DNA of 64,000 nucleotides from an uncultured Pelagibacteraceae bacterium (GCA_902578175.1 CACHBY010000001.1:43000-106999); one strand, 5' to 3'; positions 8,331 through 18,697 are shown, counted from the first letter of the stretch. Translations and numbers: made by a program. The notes: generated by a model from the letters alone, not told the origin.

Positions 8331-9693
8331 ATTTTGACAGATCAGTGTCTTTTACTAAGTTATCAAGATTTTTATTAATATATTCTTTATTTATTATAAT
8401 TTTTTCTCCAGACCTATCTGTTGCTGTGAAACTTATATCATCTAATATTTTTTCAATAATTGTATGTAGTCTTCTTGCTCCAATATTCTCTACAGTTGCA
8501 TTTACTTCAGATGCAATATTTGCAATTGTATCAATACCATCTTCAGAAAATTCAAGCTCTACATTTTCAGTTTTTAAAAGAGCTATATATTGTTTTATTA
8601 AACTATAGTCAGGTTCTTTTAAAATTCTTTTAAAATCTTCACTTGTTAAAGCTTCGAGCTCAACTCTTATCGGTAATCTTCCTTGTAATTCAGGTAACAA
8701 ATCAGATGGTTTTGCGAGCTGGAAAGCTCCTGAGGCAATAAATAAAATATGATCAGTTTTAATTGGACCATGCTTAGTATTCACAGTTGTTCCTTCTATA
8801 AGAGGTAATAAATCTCTTTGCACACCCTCTCTAGAAACATCACCACCAACTCGATCAGTTCTGGCTGAAATTTTATCTATTTCATCTAAAAATACTATAC
8901 CATTATTTTCTGTTGATAATTTAGCTGCTTTAACAATTTTATCTTGCTCAATGAGTTTGTCTGACTCATCGTTAATTAAAATTTCATGAGATTCTTTAAC
9001 TGTCATTTTTTTCTTTTTCTCTTTGTTGCCCATAGATTTGCCAATCATTTCACCGATGTTTATCATTCCAACATTAGCACCTGGCATTCCTGGTATTTCA
9101 AAAGATGCACCATTTGAACCCGTGTCGCTTACAGCTATCTCTATTTCATTGTCATCTAAGTCACCATTTCTGAGTCTTTTTCTAAAGCTTTCTCTTGTCG
9201 CAAGGCTTGCTTTTTTACCCACCAATGCATCTAATACTTTTTCCTCAGCAGCTTTTTGAGCTTTTGCATGAACTTCTTTTCTTTTTTTCACTTTTTCCAT
9301 TGCAATTGCAATTTCAATTAAATCTCTAACAATTTGTTCAACATCTCTCCCCACGTAACCAACTTCTGTAAATCTGGTTGCTTCAACTTTCACAAAAGGG
9401 GCTTCTGCTAATTTAGAGAGTCTTCTAGAAATTTCTGTTTTTCCAACTCCTGTTGGCCCAATCATTAGAATATTTTTTGGCAAAACTTCATTTTTCATTT
9501 CACCTTTTAAAGCTTGTCTTCTCCATCTATTTCTTAATGCAACAGCAACAGCTTTTTTTGCTTTATTTTGCCCAACAACAAAACGATCTAACTCTGAAAC
9601 TATTTCTCTCGGCGAAAGAGCGCTTACTAAAGAAGCTTCTTCTTTTTGAGATTTTTCTTTAGGATGCAAAGGTGTTACGTTTGAATTATCCAT
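8320..9693 (-). CDS. hslU: ATP-dependent protease ATPase subunit HslU
   Basis: 457 residues. HslU is the AAA+ unfoldase that feeds proteins to HslV. Visible features: [17 protein letters not shown] at the start, Walker [10 protein letters not shown], the I domain (about 110-240) including [17 protein letters not shown], Walker B FLDEIDKI, and sensor and C-terminal domain. The C-terminus DLSKFIL is the docking tail inserted into HslV. Its start overlaps the hslV stop by one base (TAATG), so the two subunits are translationally linked. Confidence 0.97.
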   Translation of the reverse strand: MDNSNVTPLHPKEKSQKEEASLVSALSPREIVSELDRFVVGQNKAKKAVAVALRNRWRRQALKGEMKNEVLPKNILMIGPTGVGKTEISRRLSKLAEAPFVKVEATRFTEVGYVGRDVEQIVRDLIEIAIAMEKVKKRKEVHAKAQKAAEEKVLDALVGKKASLATRESFRKRLRNGDLDDNEIEIAVSDTGSNGASFEIPGMPGANVGMINIGEMIGKSMGNKEKKKKMTVKESHEILINDESDKLIEQDKIVKAAKLSTENNGIVFLDEIDKISARTDRVGGDVSREGVQRDLLPLIEGTTVNTKHGPIKTDHILFIASGAFQLAKPSDLLPELQGRLPIRVELEALTSEDFKRILKEPDYSLIKQYIALLKTENVELEFSEDGIDTIANIASEVNATVENIGARRLHTIIEKILDDISFTATDRSGEKIIINKEYINKNLDNLVKDTDLSKFIL

Positions 9694-10208
9694 TATATTT
9701 TTTCAATTTTAACATTTTCATTTGTAAAAACACAAATATCTGCTGCAACTTTAATTGCCTTTTTGGCAACTTCTTCTGCAGATAAATCACCTTCCATCAA
9801 AACTTTTCCTGCTGCTAAAGCATAATTTCCACCAGAACCTATACCTATTACATCACCTTCAGGTTCTAGAACATCTCCAGTTCCAGAAATTATATAACTA
9901 TTATTTTTGTCACCTACAGCCATTAATGCTTCTAATCTTCTTAAATATTTATCAGTTCGCCAATCTTTTGCTAATTCAACAGCAGCTCTGGATAAATTAC
10001 CTGCGTGTTTTTCTAATTTTCCCTCTAATCTTTCAAATAAAGTTAATGCATCGGCAGTTGATCCTGCAAATCCAGCAACCACTTCTCTTTTTTCAATTTT
10101 TCTAACTTTAGATGCTGTACTTTTGACAACAGTATTCCCCATACTTACTTGCCCATCTCCAGCAACTACAACTTCATTATTTTTTCTTACTAATACAATT
10201 GTTGTCAT
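9693..10208 (-). CDS. hslV: ATP-dependent protease proteolytic subunit HslV
   Basis: 171 residues. HslV is the proteasome-like peptidase of the HslUV complex. Removal of Met1 exposes the catalytic Thr2 ([23 protein letters not shown]), and the [11 protein letters not shown] segment is conserved. First gene of the hslV-hslU pair. The 89-base gap to the divergent hisB must hold promoters for both. Confidence 0.97.
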   Translation of the reverse strand: MTTIVLVRKNNEVVVAGDGQVSMGNTVVKSTASKVRKIEKREVVAGFAGSTADALTLFERLEGKLEKHAGNLSRAAVELAKDWRTDKYLRRLEALMAVGDKNNSYIISGTGDVLEPEGDVIGIGSGGNYALAAGKVLMEGDLSAEEVAKKAIKVAADICVFTNENVKIEKI

Positions 10209-10257
10209 GACTAATAAATGGTAACTATTTTTGATACTTCAAGTCTTTATACTGATA

Positions 10258-10286
10258 TTGATATAGTTGGATTAAGTATGTATACC
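10258..10286 (+). promoter_or_regulatory. Possible hisB promoter
   Basis: TTGATA (10258-10263), a 17-base spacer and TATACC (10281-10286) lie just before the hisB ATG at 10298. The -10 box is a weak match and the leader would be only a few bases, so this is tentative. No his leader peptide or attenuator is visible. Confidence 0.3.
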
Positions 10287-10297
10287 ATTTAAAATAT

Positions 10298-10888
10298 ATG
10301 GCTAGAAAAGGAAAAGTTTCTCGAAAAACAAAAGAAACCAGTATCAATGTTGAACTAAATATTGATGGCAAAGGTAAATACCAAATTGACACTGGAATAG
10401 GTTTTTTAGATCACATGCTTGAACAATTATCAAAGCATTCTCTAATTGATCTGAAAGTAAAAGCAAAAGGTGACACTCATATTGATCTTCACCACACAAC
10501 AGAAGATACAGGAATTGCAATTGGTGAAGCTTTAAAAAAAGCTGCAAAGAAATTTGTAGGTATTAAAAGATATGCACATAGAGTTATTCCAATGGACGAA
10601 ACATTAACTAGAGTTGCTATAGATGTTTCAAACAGACCTTATTTAATTTGGAAAGTAAAATTAAAAGTTGAGAAACTTGGTGAAATGGATACTGAACTAT
10701 TTAAAGAATGGTTCCAGGCATTTTCACAGGCCGCAGGTATTACAATGCACGTCGAAAATATTTATGGTGATAACAGTCACCACATTATTGAGTCTTGCTA
10801 TAAAGCATTAGCAAGATCATTAAGAGAGGCATTAGAAATGGACCCTAGAAGTAAAAAAAGTATTCCATCAACTAAAGGCTCATTATAA
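10298..10888 (+). CDS. hisB: Imidazoleglycerol-phosphate dehydratase
   Basis: 196 residues, the monofunctional form. HisB removes water from imidazole-glycerol phosphate in histidine synthesis. Manganese-binding signatures are clear: [31 protein letters not shown], and near the C-terminus [19 protein letters not shown]. Leads the hisB-H-A-F-E run, with hisH starting 5 bases later. Confidence 0.97.
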   Translation: MARKGKVSRKTKETSINVELNIDGKGKYQIDTGIGFLDHMLEQLSKHSLIDLKVKAKGDTHIDLHHTTEDTGIAIGEALKKAAKKFVGIKRYAHRVIPMDETLTRVAIDVSNRPYLIWKVKLKVEKLGEMDTELFKEWFQAFSQAAGITMHVENIYGDNSHHIIESCYKALARSLREALEMDPRSKKSIPSTKGSL

Positions 10889-10893
10889 GTTTA

Positions 10894-11520
10894 ATGAACG
10901 TCACTATTGTTGATTATAATTCGGGCAACATAAGTTCCGTAATAAACTCATTTAACGAAGTTGCTAAAGATAAAGTAAATATTGAAGTAACTTCGGATTT
11001 AAACAAGATTAAATACTCTGATAAAGTAGTTTTGCCAGGGCAGGGTTCGTTTAAAAGTTGTATTGATGCACTTAATAATATTAATGGTTTAGTAGATACA
11101 TTAAACGAATTTGCAATAAGTAATAAAAAACCACTTCTAGGAATTTGTGTTGGTTTACAAATGTTTGCAGATATAGGTTATGAAGAAACAGAAACAAAAG
11201 GACTTGGTTGGGTATCTGGAAAGGTATCAAAAATAGATAATCAAAATGGAAAATACAAACTACCACACATCGGCTGGAACGAAATTAATATAACGGAAAA
11301 TAGTAAAATTTTTAAAGGTATTGAAAATAAATCTCACATGTATTTTGTTCACAGTTATGAATTTGTTCCAGAAGATAAAAATGTAATTTCAGCAACAACA
11401 GATTATTCTTCAAATATCGTTTGCTCAGTTGAAAAAGAAAATATTTTTGGTACCCAATTTCACCCTGAAAAAAGTGATAAAATCGGGCTTAAAATAATTG
11501 ATAATTTTTTAAATTTATAA
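10894..11520 (+). CDS. hisH: Imidazole glycerol phosphate synthase, glutamine amidotransferase subunit
   Basis: 208 residues. HisH releases ammonia from glutamine and passes it to HisF. The catalytic triad is visible: the Cys nucleophile in LLGICVGLQMF, and His and Glu in GTQFHPEKS. VLPGQGSF is the oxyanion-hole strand. The stop overlaps the hisA start by one base (TAATG). Confidence 0.97.
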   Translation: MNVTIVDYNSGNISSVINSFNEVAKDKVNIEVTSDLNKIKYSDKVVLPGQGSFKSCIDALNNINGLVDTLNEFAISNKKPLLGICVGLQMFADIGYEETETKGLGWVSGKVSKIDNQNGKYKLPHIGWNEINITENSKIFKGIENKSHMYFVHSYEFVPEDKNVISATTDYSSNIVCSVEKENIFGTQFHPEKSDKIGLKIIDNFLNL

Positions 11521-12245
11521 TGAAAATATTCCCGGCGATTGATATCAAGGATAAAAAGTGCGTGAGGTTAGTCAAAGGGGACTTTGATAACAAAACTGAA
11601 TATGAAATGTCACCAGTGGAACAAGCTGGCAGTTATAAAGATCATGGTTTTAAAAATTTACACATAGTTGATTTAGATGGAGCTTTGACTGGTGAAACAG
11701 TTAATTTAGATATTATTGAAGAAATAGTTACTAAATTTGATCTTAAAATTGAGATTGGGGGCGGTGTAAGAAATTTTGAAAGTATTAAGAAATATACAGA
11801 TGCCGGCGTAGAAAAAGTAATTTTAGGAAGCGCTGCTATAAAAGATAAAAATTTTTTAAAAGAAGCTTGTGAAAATTTTCCAAATAAAATTGCATTAGGT
11901 TTAGATGCTAAAGATGGCTATTTATCTGTTTCTGGTTGGAAAGAAAATTCTAATAAATTAACTTTAGATTACTTGAGAGAAGTTAATGAATATGGTGCAA
12001 GTAGATTAATTTATACCGATATCAATAGGGATGGAATGAAGCAAAGCCCTAATTTTGAAGAAACAGTTAAGGTTGCTAATACATCTAAGTGTCCTGTTAT
12101 TATATCAGGTGGGGTTTCATCAATAAATGATGTTAAAAAAGCTAAAGAATTAAATAATAAAAATATTGAAGGTATCATAGTTGGAAAAGCTATATATGAT
12201 GGCGATATTAAATTGGATGAATTAGCCAAGGAAGTAAATGCTTAA
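11520..12245 (+). CDS. hisA: ProFAR isomerase
   Basis: 241 residues forming a (beta/alpha)8 barrel. HisA isomerises ProFAR to PRFAR. The N-terminal [18 protein letters not shown] carries the catalytic Asp, and the phosphate sites IGGGVRN and ISGGVSS are present, as is YTDINRDGM with the second acidic residue. It overlaps hisF by 8 bases. Confidence 0.97.
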   Translation: MKIFPAIDIKDKKCVRLVKGDFDNKTEYEMSPVEQAGSYKDHGFKNLHIVDLDGALTGETVNLDIIEEIVTKFDLKIEIGGGVRNFESIKKYTDAGVEKVILGSAAIKDKNFLKEACENFPNKIALGLDAKDGYLSVSGWKENSNKLTLDYLREVNEYGASRLIYTDINRDGMKQSPNFEETVKVANTSKCPVIISGGVSSINDVKKAKELNNKNIEGIIVGKAIYDGDIKLDELAKEVNA

Positions 12246-12993
12246 AAATAGAATAATACCTTGTTTAGATGTTAAAAATGGACGTGTTGTTAAGGGAATT
12301 AATTTTGTTGGTCTAAAAGATGCCGGAGATCCAGTCGAACAGGCTAAAATTTATTCTGACGGCGGAGCAGACGAAATTTGTTTTTTAGATATAACTGCAT
12401 CAAATGAAAATAGAGATACGATTTATGATGTCGTAAAGAAAACTTCAAAAAAATGCTTTGTTCCATTAACAGTTGGAGGAGGCGTTAGAAGTGTTGATGA
12501 TATAAATAAATTACTTAATTGTGGAGCAGATAAAGTTTCTATTAATACTGCAGCAGTCCAAAATTCAGAAGTGGTAGTTGAAAGTTCAAAAAAATTTGGT
12601 TCACAATGTATTGTTGTAGCTATTGACGCTAAAAAAAATGGGAATAAATGGGAAATTTTTACACATGGTGGAAGAAACAATACGGGAATTGATGCAATAG
12701 AATTTTCATCAAAAATGGAAAGTAGCGGAGCAGGTGAGTTGCTTGTTACCTCTATGGATAGGGATGGTACTGAAGTAGGCTATGATATTGAGTTGATGTC
12801 TCAAATATCTTCTAAAGTAAATATTCCAGTGATTGCATCAGGTGGAGTAGGAAATCTGGATCATTTAGTTGACGGAATTAAATTGGGAAATGCTAGTGCA
12901 GTCTTAGCAGCATCAATATTTCATTATGGTAAACACTCTGTAAAAGAAGCGAAGGAATATTTGGATTCAAAAGGAATACCTGTTAGAATTTAA
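12238..12993 (+). CDS. hisF: Imidazole glycerol phosphate synthase, cyclase subunit
   Basis: 251 residues, (beta/alpha)8 barrel. HisF cyclises PRFAR with ammonia from HisH to give IGP and AICAR. Motifs: [17 protein letters not shown] with the catalytic Asp, [24 protein letters not shown] with the second catalytic Asp, and IASGGVGN. The AICAR produced can be used by PurH, encoded at 20346-21881. Confidence 0.98.
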   Translation: MLKNRIIPCLDVKNGRVVKGINFVGLKDAGDPVEQAKIYSDGGADEICFLDITASNENRDTIYDVVKKTSKKCFVPLTVGGGVRSVDDINKLLNCGADKVSINTAAVQNSEVVVESSKKFGSQCIVVAIDAKKNGNKWEIFTHGGRNNTGIDAIEFSSKMESSGAGELLVTSMDRDGTEVGYDIELMSQISSKVNIPVIASGGVGNLDHLVDGIKLGNASAVLAASIFHYGKHSVKEAKEYLDSKGIPVRI

Positions 12994-12994
12994 T

Positions 12995-13267
12995 ATGCTT
13001 AACACATTAGAAAATTTAATCAAACTTGCAAGAGAGAGAAAAACTAATCCAGTTGAAGGTTCTTATACAAATAAATTACTTACAGACAAATCTTTTAGTA
13101 AAGCAAAGGTCTTAGAAGAGGTTGATGAATTAATTGAAGCTATAGAGGAAAATACAAACAAAATACACGAAGCTGCCGATGTATTTTACCATTTATTAAT
13201 GTATTTAGAAGCTAATGATGTGAAAATTGAGGAAGTAATGGAAGAATTAGAAAAAAGGAAAAAATGA
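12995..13267 (+). CDS. hisE: Phosphoribosyl-ATP pyrophosphatase
   Basis: 90 residues, a separate HisE rather than a HisIE fusion. It hydrolyses PR-ATP to PR-AMP. The MazG-like metal-binding pattern is clear: GSYTNKLL, KVLEEVDELIEA (EExxE) and HEAADVFYHLLMYLEA (ExxD). It overlaps the HIT gene by 4 bases. The matching hisI is not in the window. Confidence 0.95.
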   Translation: MLNTLENLIKLARERKTNPVEGSYTNKLLTDKSFSKAKVLEEVDELIEAIEENTNKIHEAADVFYHLLMYLEANDVKIEEVMEELEKRKK

Positions 13268-13629
13268 GCTACGATGACAATAATATTTTTGCTAAAATTT
13301 TACGTGGAGAGATACCTTGTAATAAAATTTATGAAGATGATTATGTTTTGTCATTTCATGATATCAACCCACAAAAGAAAGTTCATGCTTTAGTAATTCC
13401 TAAAGGAAAATATATAGATCTTGATGATTTTAGTATGAACGCATCATCAGAAGAAATGGTGGGTCTTTTGAAAGGTATTAATATAGTCGCAAAAAAGCTA
13501 GGTATTTCAACAGAAGTAGGCCAAGGTTATAGGGCATTAGCTAATATTAGTGAACATGGTGGTCAAGAGGTCCCTCATTTGCATTTTCATTTATTTGGTG
13601 GTGAACGTGTTGGAAAAATGGTCGAGTGA
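13264..13629 (+). CDS. hinT: HIT-family nucleotide hydrolase (HinT-like)
   Basis: 121 residues. HIT proteins cleave nucleoside phosphoramidates and related nucleotides using a histidine triad. Signatures: IFAKILRGEIPCNKIYEDD at the N-terminus and the triad VPHLHFHLFGG near the end. It follows hisE with a 4-base overlap, a common his-operon neighbour in alphaproteobacteria. The exact substrate cannot be told from sequence. Confidence 0.92.
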   Translation: MSYDDNNIFAKILRGEIPCNKIYEDDYVLSFHDINPQKKVHALVIPKGKYIDLDDFSMNASSEEMVGLLKGINIVAKKLGISTEVGQGYRALANISEHGGQEVPHLHFHLFGGERVGKMVE

Positions 13630-14129
13630 CAGAAGAAGTTAAAAGAAATTATCTAGAAATAAACTCACTTCATGATTTAAAAGAAGGCAAAAAACCTTCA
13701 GAAGATTATAAAGTTAATTTAATTGAACCGACTGATTTTCAGCTAAATAAATTTTTTTATAAAAATATTGGCAAAAAACATAAGTGGATTGATAGATTGA
13801 TATGGAACGAAGAGCAGTGGATCAAATATGTATCCAATAAAAACGTTAAAACATTTGTATTAATGAATAAAAAAGATTTGGTAGGTTTTTTTGAATTAAT
13901 TATTCATTCCGAAAAGAAAGAAGTAGAAATAGCATATTTTGGAATATTAGAAGAATTTCAAAATAAAAAATTAGGATCATTTTTGTTATCAGATGCCATT
14001 AAAAAATCATTCCAAGAAAATATAGATAGAGTTTGGCTTCATACATGTTCTTTGGATCACAAAAATGCACTTTATAATTATTTAGCTAGAGGTATGAAAA
14101 TATTTAAATCAGAAATTGTCAAAATTTAA
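13626..14129 (+). CDS. GNAT-family N-acetyltransferase
   Basis: 167 residues from a GTG start that overlaps the HIT gene stop (GTGA). The GNAT fold shows in FVLMNKKDLVGFFELI (beta2-beta4), VEIAYFGILEEFQNKKLGSFLLSDAI (motif A with an acetyl-CoA loop near QNKKLG) and LHTCSLDHKNALYNYLARGMKIF (motif B). The acceptor is unknown. Last gene of the his-HIT run; its end overlaps convergent lolA by 4 bases. Confidence 0.85.
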   Translation: MTEEVKRNYLEINSLHDLKEGKKPSEDYKVNLIEPTDFQLNKFFYKNIGKKHKWIDRLIWNEEQWIKYVSNKNVKTFVLMNKKDLVGFFELIIHSEKKEVEIAYFGILEEFQNKKLGSFLLSDAIKKSFQENIDRVWLHTCSLDHKNALYNYLARGMKIFKSEIVKI

Positions 14130-14671
14130 TTTTGAAGGGGAACTTTAAATATTTTTTCGTTAACTACTTGATTTGATTTAACTGAATAAAGTAGTGTTAC
14201 AGCAGTATTTTGATAAATATCTTTAGTTTGCCAGCCAATTAAATTGAAATCATTTATATCAAAAAAAATCTCTATAGATTGATTATCTTCTTTTATTGTA
14301 AATTTTATTAGAGAATTATTAATATTTTCTTCTTTCAATTCTGAAATTTTTTTTAACAAGAAATTTTTATCTAAAATAAAATTCAAAGGTGTTTTATCTA
14401 ATGGGTACCTATAATAGCTTGAAGTAGATTTAATAACTAAAGATTTCCCATTTGAAACTATAACTTTATTTTTTTTATCATACGCGCAAAACATTTTTTT
14501 TGGATATTGAATTGTACAGTTTCCAAACTCAATTTTCCCATTTATATTTTGCTCAAAATCAAAATTTAAATTTAAAGTATCTTTTAATTTATTAATTATT
14601 TGATCTTTATTATTTGCATTTACTTGGTTAGATAAACTAATAAGAAAAACTAAAAATAGAACTCTCAACAT
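14126..14671 (-). CDS. lolA: Outer-membrane lipoprotein carrier LolA-like
   Basis: 181 residues with a cleavable signal peptide (about 1-19, ending VNA). LolA ferries lipoproteins across the periplasm. The family pattern NFDFEQNINGKIEFGNC followed by FCAYDKKNKVIVSNGKSLVIKS and PLNFIL is recognisable. It directly follows ftsK, the usual alphaproteobacterial order, which supports the weak sequence similarity. The start overlaps the ftsK stop by one base. Confidence 0.85.
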   Translation of the reverse strand: MLRVLFLVFLISLSNQVNANNKDQIINKLKDTLNLNFDFEQNINGKIEFGNCTIQYPKKMFCAYDKKNKVIVSNGKSLVIKSTSSYYRYPLDKTPLNFILDKNFLLKKISELKEENINNSLIKFTIKEDNQSIEIFFDINDFNLIGWQTKDIYQNTAVTLLYSVKSNQVVNEKIFKVPLQN

Positions 14672-16755
14672 TAAAGAACGTCTCTTTTACCTACATGATT
14701 TGCTTTACTAACAACTCCATTAGCTTCCATCATGTCAATTATTCTTGCAGCCCTGTTGTAACCAATTTGAAGTTTTCTTTGTAAAAATGAGGTAGAAGCT
14801 TTTCCTTCAGATCTAATTATTTCAACGGCTTGTTGATATAATTCATCCTTTTCTCCTTGTTCTGTATTTGATCCTAACTCTTTCTCGTCTGCAAAATTCA
14901 AGATTTCATCAATATAGTCTGGTTCTGCTTGTGATCTTAAAAAATTGTTTATCTTCTCTATTTCATTATCTGAAACAAATGGAGCATGAATTCTTACTAT
15001 TCGGTTAGCAGATGACATATAAAGCATATCTCCCTTTCCTAATAACTGTTCTGCTCCTTGTTCACCTAGTATTGTCCTACTATCTATTTTTGAAGTTACT
15101 TGAAAAGATATTCTTGTTGGAAAATTAGCTTTGATTGTACCTGTTATTACGTCAACACTAGGTCTTTGCGTAGCCATAATAATATGAATCCCAGCAGCTC
15201 TAGCCATTTGAGATAATTTTTGAATATAGTTCTCTATCTCTTTACCTGCTACTAACATTAAATCCGACATTTCATCTACCACCACCACTATGTAGGGCAT
15301 AGGAAGTTTATGCTTGGCGTTGTAACCATCAATATTTCTAACCCCTTCTTTTGTCATCAGCCTGTATCTACTCTCCATTTCTTTTACTACCCAACCAAGA
15401 ACTGATGCAGCTTTTTTAGCTTCAGTTATTACAGGGCAAAGTAAGTGAGGTATGCCTTCATATGTTGATAGCTCAAGCATTTTAGGATCAATTAATATAA
15501 ACTTACATCTTTCAGGTGTGTGACGGTAAAGAAGTGATAAAATAATTGTATTAATACAAACAGATTTTCCTGAACCCGTAGTACCAGCAATTAGTAAATG
15601 AGGCATAGAAGATAGATCTCCAACAATAGGTTTTCCAGAAATATTTTTACCAAGAGCTATTGGTAATTTTATTTCCTTCTTTTTAAAATCAGCATTATTT
15701 AGAATTTCACTGAGATAAACGTTTTCTCTTGAATTGTTTGGTAATTCAATTCCTACTGTATTGCTACCTGGTATAGTTGAGATTCTAGCAGATTCAGAAC
15801 TGGTATTTCTAGCAATATCATCTGATAAATTTATAATTTTAGAAACTTTTACTCCAGCAGCTGGTTCAAATTCATTGAGTGTTACAACTGGACCATGACT
15901 TACTTTCTGAATTTCTCCTTTAACTCCAAAGTCCATTAGAATTTTTTCTAAAAATTTAGGGTCATTTGTTTCATTTTTGTTTGAGTTTTCTCTTTCTTTC
16001 TTAGTTGGAACTTTTAGCAATTCTATTTTAGGTAATAGAAACTTATTTTTAGCATTTGATTTATTCTCTGCTTTAATAAATGGCAAGTCTTCTTGTATTA
16101 AGTTTTTGATTTCCTCTTGAGGAATATATTCACTTATAAGTTCACTTTTATCTGTATATGATTTATTTTTTCTTTTAGAAAAAAAATTAATAATTTTTAT
16201 TGATGAATTATAAAATTTAATAGGGTGAAAATTTATACTTAATAAAAATAAAGTAATTATCAGTATAATTAAAACATAATAGATTAATGTTTCATTTATA
16301 AGGATTATTGAGTTTAAAAAAGTTTGTCCAAAATAGTCTCCAACAAAACCTCCATTTCCATTTATGTAAAGTGTAAAAGCATCAGAATAAAAATGGTTTA
16401 AAAATAAAGTTCCAATTATAGTATATAATATTGCTATAAAAGTATTCTCAATTACTAAAAAAAACTCTTTTAATCGAAATATATTGATTCCAGTAATCAT
16501 GTATGTGAAAGAAATTAGAAAAGCAATGAATCCAAAGGATTGAAAAAACAGATCAGAAATAAAACTTCCTTGAAAACCTAATAAATTATTAATTTCAGTA
16601 TCTTTAGGAAAAATAAAATTAGGGTCCTCAGGTGAATATGAAAAAAGTGCAATAAACAAGAGAATACCAGCAGAGAAAATTATGACCCCAAATATCTCTG
16701 CTAATCGCTTTAAAGTAAAATTAAGTAATAAATTAGCTATTTTTTTAATGTCCAT
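14671..16755 (-). CDS. ftsK: DNA translocase FtsK
   Basis: 694 residues. FtsK pumps DNA toward the septum and activates XerCD at dif. Four or five N-terminal membrane helices (about 20-185) are followed by a short linker rather than the long one of E. coli. The motor has Walker A AGTTGSGKSVC, Walker B VVVVDEMSDLM and MATQRPSVDVITG. The C-terminal winged-helix gamma domain (about 630-694: YQQAVEIIRSEGKASTSFLQ, YNRAARIIDMME) reads KOPS sites. Followed by lolA with a one-base overlap. Confidence 0.97.
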   Translation of the reverse strand: MDIKKIANLLLNFTLKRLAEIFGVIIFSAGILLFIALFSYSPEDPNFIFPKDTEINNLLGFQGSFISDLFFQSFGFIAFLISFTYMITGINIFRLKEFFLVIENTFIAILYTIIGTLFLNHFYSDAFTLYINGNGGFVGDYFGQTFLNSIILINETLIYYVLIILIITLFLLSINFHPIKFYNSSIKIINFFSKRKNKSYTDKSELISEYIPQEEIKNLIQEDLPFIKAENKSNAKNKFLLPKIELLKVPTKKERENSNKNETNDPKFLEKILMDFGVKGEIQKVSHGPVVTLNEFEPAAGVKVSKIINLSDDIARNTSSESARISTIPGSNTVGIELPNNSRENVYLSEILNNADFKKKEIKLPIALGKNISGKPIVGDLSSMPHLLIAGTTGSGKSVCINTIILSLLYRHTPERCKFILIDPKMLELSTYEGIPHLLCPVITEAKKAASVLGWVVKEMESRYRLMTKEGVRNIDGYNAKHKLPMPYIVVVVDEMSDLMLVAGKEIENYIQKLSQMARAAGIHIIMATQRPSVDVITGTIKANFPTRISFQVTSKIDSRTILGEQGAEQLLGKGDMLYMSSANRIVRIHAPFVSDNEIEKINNFLRSQAEPDYIDEILNFADEKELGSNTEQGEKDELYQQAVEIIRSEGKASTSFLQRKLQIGYNRAARIIDMMEANGVVSKANHVGKRDVL

Positions 16756-16817
16756 TTATACAAATCAATTATACCACTTTGTATCATCTAATTTTTGTTG
16801 TTAAAATTAAAAATAAT

Positions 16818-17894
16818 ATGAGGATATGTATAATAGGAAGTGGACTTACTAGTTTAGCTTTAGCAAAAGCTTTAGTTAATCAGCATATACATGTAGATAT
16901 TTTTAAAGATAAAAAAAAACAATCAATAGATCAATCTAGAACTATAGGTATTACAAAAAGTAATGTTGAATATTTTAATAATAATATAGTTAATATTGAT
17001 AAAATAATCTGGCAATTAAATAAAATACAAATTCTCTCTGATAAACTAAATAAAGAAAAATTATTGGAGTTTCAAAATTATAATCAAGAACTTTTTTCAA
17101 TGGTTAGAAGTTTTGATCTTTATAATATTTTAGAAAAAAGTCTCAAAAAAAATAAATTTTTTAAAATACAAAATCAAATAAATTTAGAAAACATTCAGAA
17201 CAAATATAATCTTTTAATTAATTTAAATTTTTCAAATTTAATTACAAAAAAATTTTTTAGTAAAAAAATTATTAAAAAGTATAAAAGCTTAGCTTATACT
17301 TTAATACTAGAACATGAAAAAATTGATAATAAAATTGCTAGACAAATATTTACAAATATTGGACCTCTAGCATTTCTACCTATTTCTGATAAAGAAACCT
17401 CTATTGTTTATTCTATAAAAAATACTGCTAAAATTAAAAAAGAAAATTTAATAGAACTTATTAACTTACACAATCCAGCCTATAAAATAAAAAAAATTAA
17501 AGAAATTTCTTCATTTGAATTATTGTCTGCAAATTTAAGAAATTATTATCATAAAAATATCCTAGCTTTTGGTGAATTAACTCACAGAATACATCCTTTA
17601 GCCGGACAAGGTTTTAACATGACTATTAGAGATATAAAAATATTATTAGAGATAATTCAAAATAAAATAGATCTTGGATTACCAATAAATAGTTCTGTCA
17701 ATCAAGAATTTCAAAAAAGTACAAAACATAGAAATTTTATTTTTTCAAACGGTATTGATTTTATTTATGAATTTTTTAACTTTGAAAGTAAGACTAAGAA
17801 TAATTTTCTTTTAAATTCTGTAAAATATATAGGAAGCAAAAATTCTATAAATAATATGCTAAAAAAAATAGCAGATACTGGTTTGAATTATTGA
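16818..17894 (+). CDS. UbiH/COQ6-family FAD monooxygenase (ubiquinone synthesis)
   Basis: 358 residues. These flavin enzymes hydroxylate the ubiquinone ring. The start is taken at ATG 16818 because the dinucleotide motif begins at once (MRICIIGSGLTSLALAKAL); an upstream TTG at 16779 would only add 13 unlikely residues. The C-terminal FAD-binding block FGELTHRIHPLAGQGFNMTIRD matches UbiH/UbiF/UbiI. The central region is poorly conserved and AT-biased, so which ring position it hydroxylates is open. Its stop abuts the convergent LON gene. Confidence 0.85.
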   Translation: MRICIIGSGLTSLALAKALVNQHIHVDIFKDKKKQSIDQSRTIGITKSNVEYFNNNIVNIDKIIWQLNKIQILSDKLNKEKLLEFQNYNQELFSMVRSFDLYNILEKSLKKNKFFKIQNQINLENIQNKYNLLINLNFSNLITKKFFSKKIIKKYKSLAYTLILEHEKIDNKIARQIFTNIGPLAFLPISDKETSIVYSIKNTAKIKKENLIELINLHNPAYKIKKIKEISSFELLSANLRNYYHKNILAFGELTHRIHPLAGQGFNMTIRDIKILLEIIQNKIDLGLPINSSVNQEFQKSTKHRNFIFSNGIDFIYEFFNFESKTKNNFLLNSVKYIGSKNSINNMLKKIADTGLNY

Positions 17895-18539
17895 TTATTG
17901 AATAGTGTTATTTTCATAGATATCGTGAGTATATGTTCTTAATATCTCAGCAATTTTGTTTTTTCTAATATCTAAATTTTGAGCCTCTAACAAAACTTGT
18001 TTTTCTTCTAAAGAAAAAGGTGACGCCATAGCTAGAGCATTTATTGTTTCATCTAAACTTTGTTTTTCTAGGGCTTTCCAGTTAATTATAAAACCTTTTT
18101 TTTCAAATAAAGACTTTAAATCTTTAAAGATTAATTCCAAATCTGAAAATTTGAGATCTTCTTTTTTGTTTTCTAAATCTTGAATATAATCATCATAGTT
18201 TACTTGCAAAATTCTGTACTTAGTTACAGTTTCTAATTCTTTAATAGATTTAAATCTTGTAACACCCTTCAATTCGATTAAATATCTTCCATCTTCTGTT
18301 TCTTTAAAACTTGTTATTTTACCAATACAACCCACTTCATGAAGTTCAGGTTGAACTTTTTGATAACTGGACGATTTAGGTTGTATCATTCCTATTATTT
18401 TGTTTGCTTTCATACTATCGTTAACCATGTCGATATAACGCGGTTCAAAAATATTTAATGGAACTGTAGTCTTGGGAAAAATAATAAAATTACTTAACGG
18501 AAATACTGGAATATTACTTGGTAAGTCTTCTTTTTTCAT
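17895..18539 (-). CDS. LON substrate-binding-domain protein
   Basis: 214 residues consisting only of the N-terminal (substrate-binding) domain of Lon: IPVFPLSNFIIFPKTTVPLNIFEPRYIDMV, GCIGKITSFKETEDGRYLIELKGVTRF. There is no AAA+ or protease part, and the length is normal for the stand-alone LON family found in alphaproteobacteria. Role unproven; it may recognise or hand over proteins for degradation. Its start lies 80 bases from the tRNA-Gly gene, divergently. Confidence 0.88.
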   Translation of the reverse strand: MKKEDLPSNIPVFPLSNFIIFPKTTVPLNIFEPRYIDMVNDSMKANKIIGMIQPKSSSYQKVQPELHEVGCIGKITSFKETEDGRYLIELKGVTRFKSIKELETVTKYRILQVNYDDYIQDLENKKEDLKFSDLELIFKDLKSLFEKKGFIINWKALEKQSLDETINALAMASPFSLEEKQVLLEAQNLDIRKNKIAEILRTYTHDIYENNTIQ

Positions 18540-18581
18540 AATTAAATTAAATATAACACATAAAATTTAAATTAGTATTGA

Positions 18582-18610
18582 TTGAATTAAAAAAAGTGTT
18601 TAGTTATAAT
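18582..18610 (+). promoter_or_regulatory. Sigma-70-type promoter for tRNA-Gly
   Basis: TTGAAT (18582-18587), a 17-base spacer and a perfect TATAAT (18605-18610). Predicted start is about 18617, only a few bases before the mature tRNA 5' end at 18620. It is the clearest promoter in the window and would also drive the TPR gene behind the tRNA. Confidence 0.7.
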
Positions 18611-18619
18611 ATTTCTTAT

Positions 18620-18694
18620 GCGGGCATAGCTCAGTGGTAGAGCGTCTCGTTGCCAACGAGAAGGTCGAGGGTTCGACCCCCTTTGCCCGCTCCA
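18620..18694 (+). tRNA. tRNA-Gly (anticodon GCC)
   Basis: Full cloverleaf: acceptor GCGGGCA/TGCCCGC, D arm GCTC-AGTGGTA-GAGC, anticodon arm TCTCG-TTGCCAA-CGAGA with anticodon GCC, variable loop AGGTC, T arm GAGGG-TTCGACC-CCCTT. The discriminator base is T (18691) and the CCA tail is encoded (18692-18694). A long open frame crossing the tRNA is an artefact. The next gene starts three bases after CCA. Confidence 0.98.
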
Positions 18695-18697
18695 AAA

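Noticed and set aside
8345..10224. Several plus-strand open frames opposite hslU and hslV
   Set aside because: Antisense shadows of two highly conserved genes.
16779..16817. TTG start for the UbiH-like gene
   Set aside because: The FAD motif starts directly at the ATG 16818 and the 13 added residues look unrelated.
18650..18697. In-frame extension of the TPR gene through the tRNA
   Set aside because: It crosses the tRNA-Gly cloverleaf; the first Met after it is at 18698.
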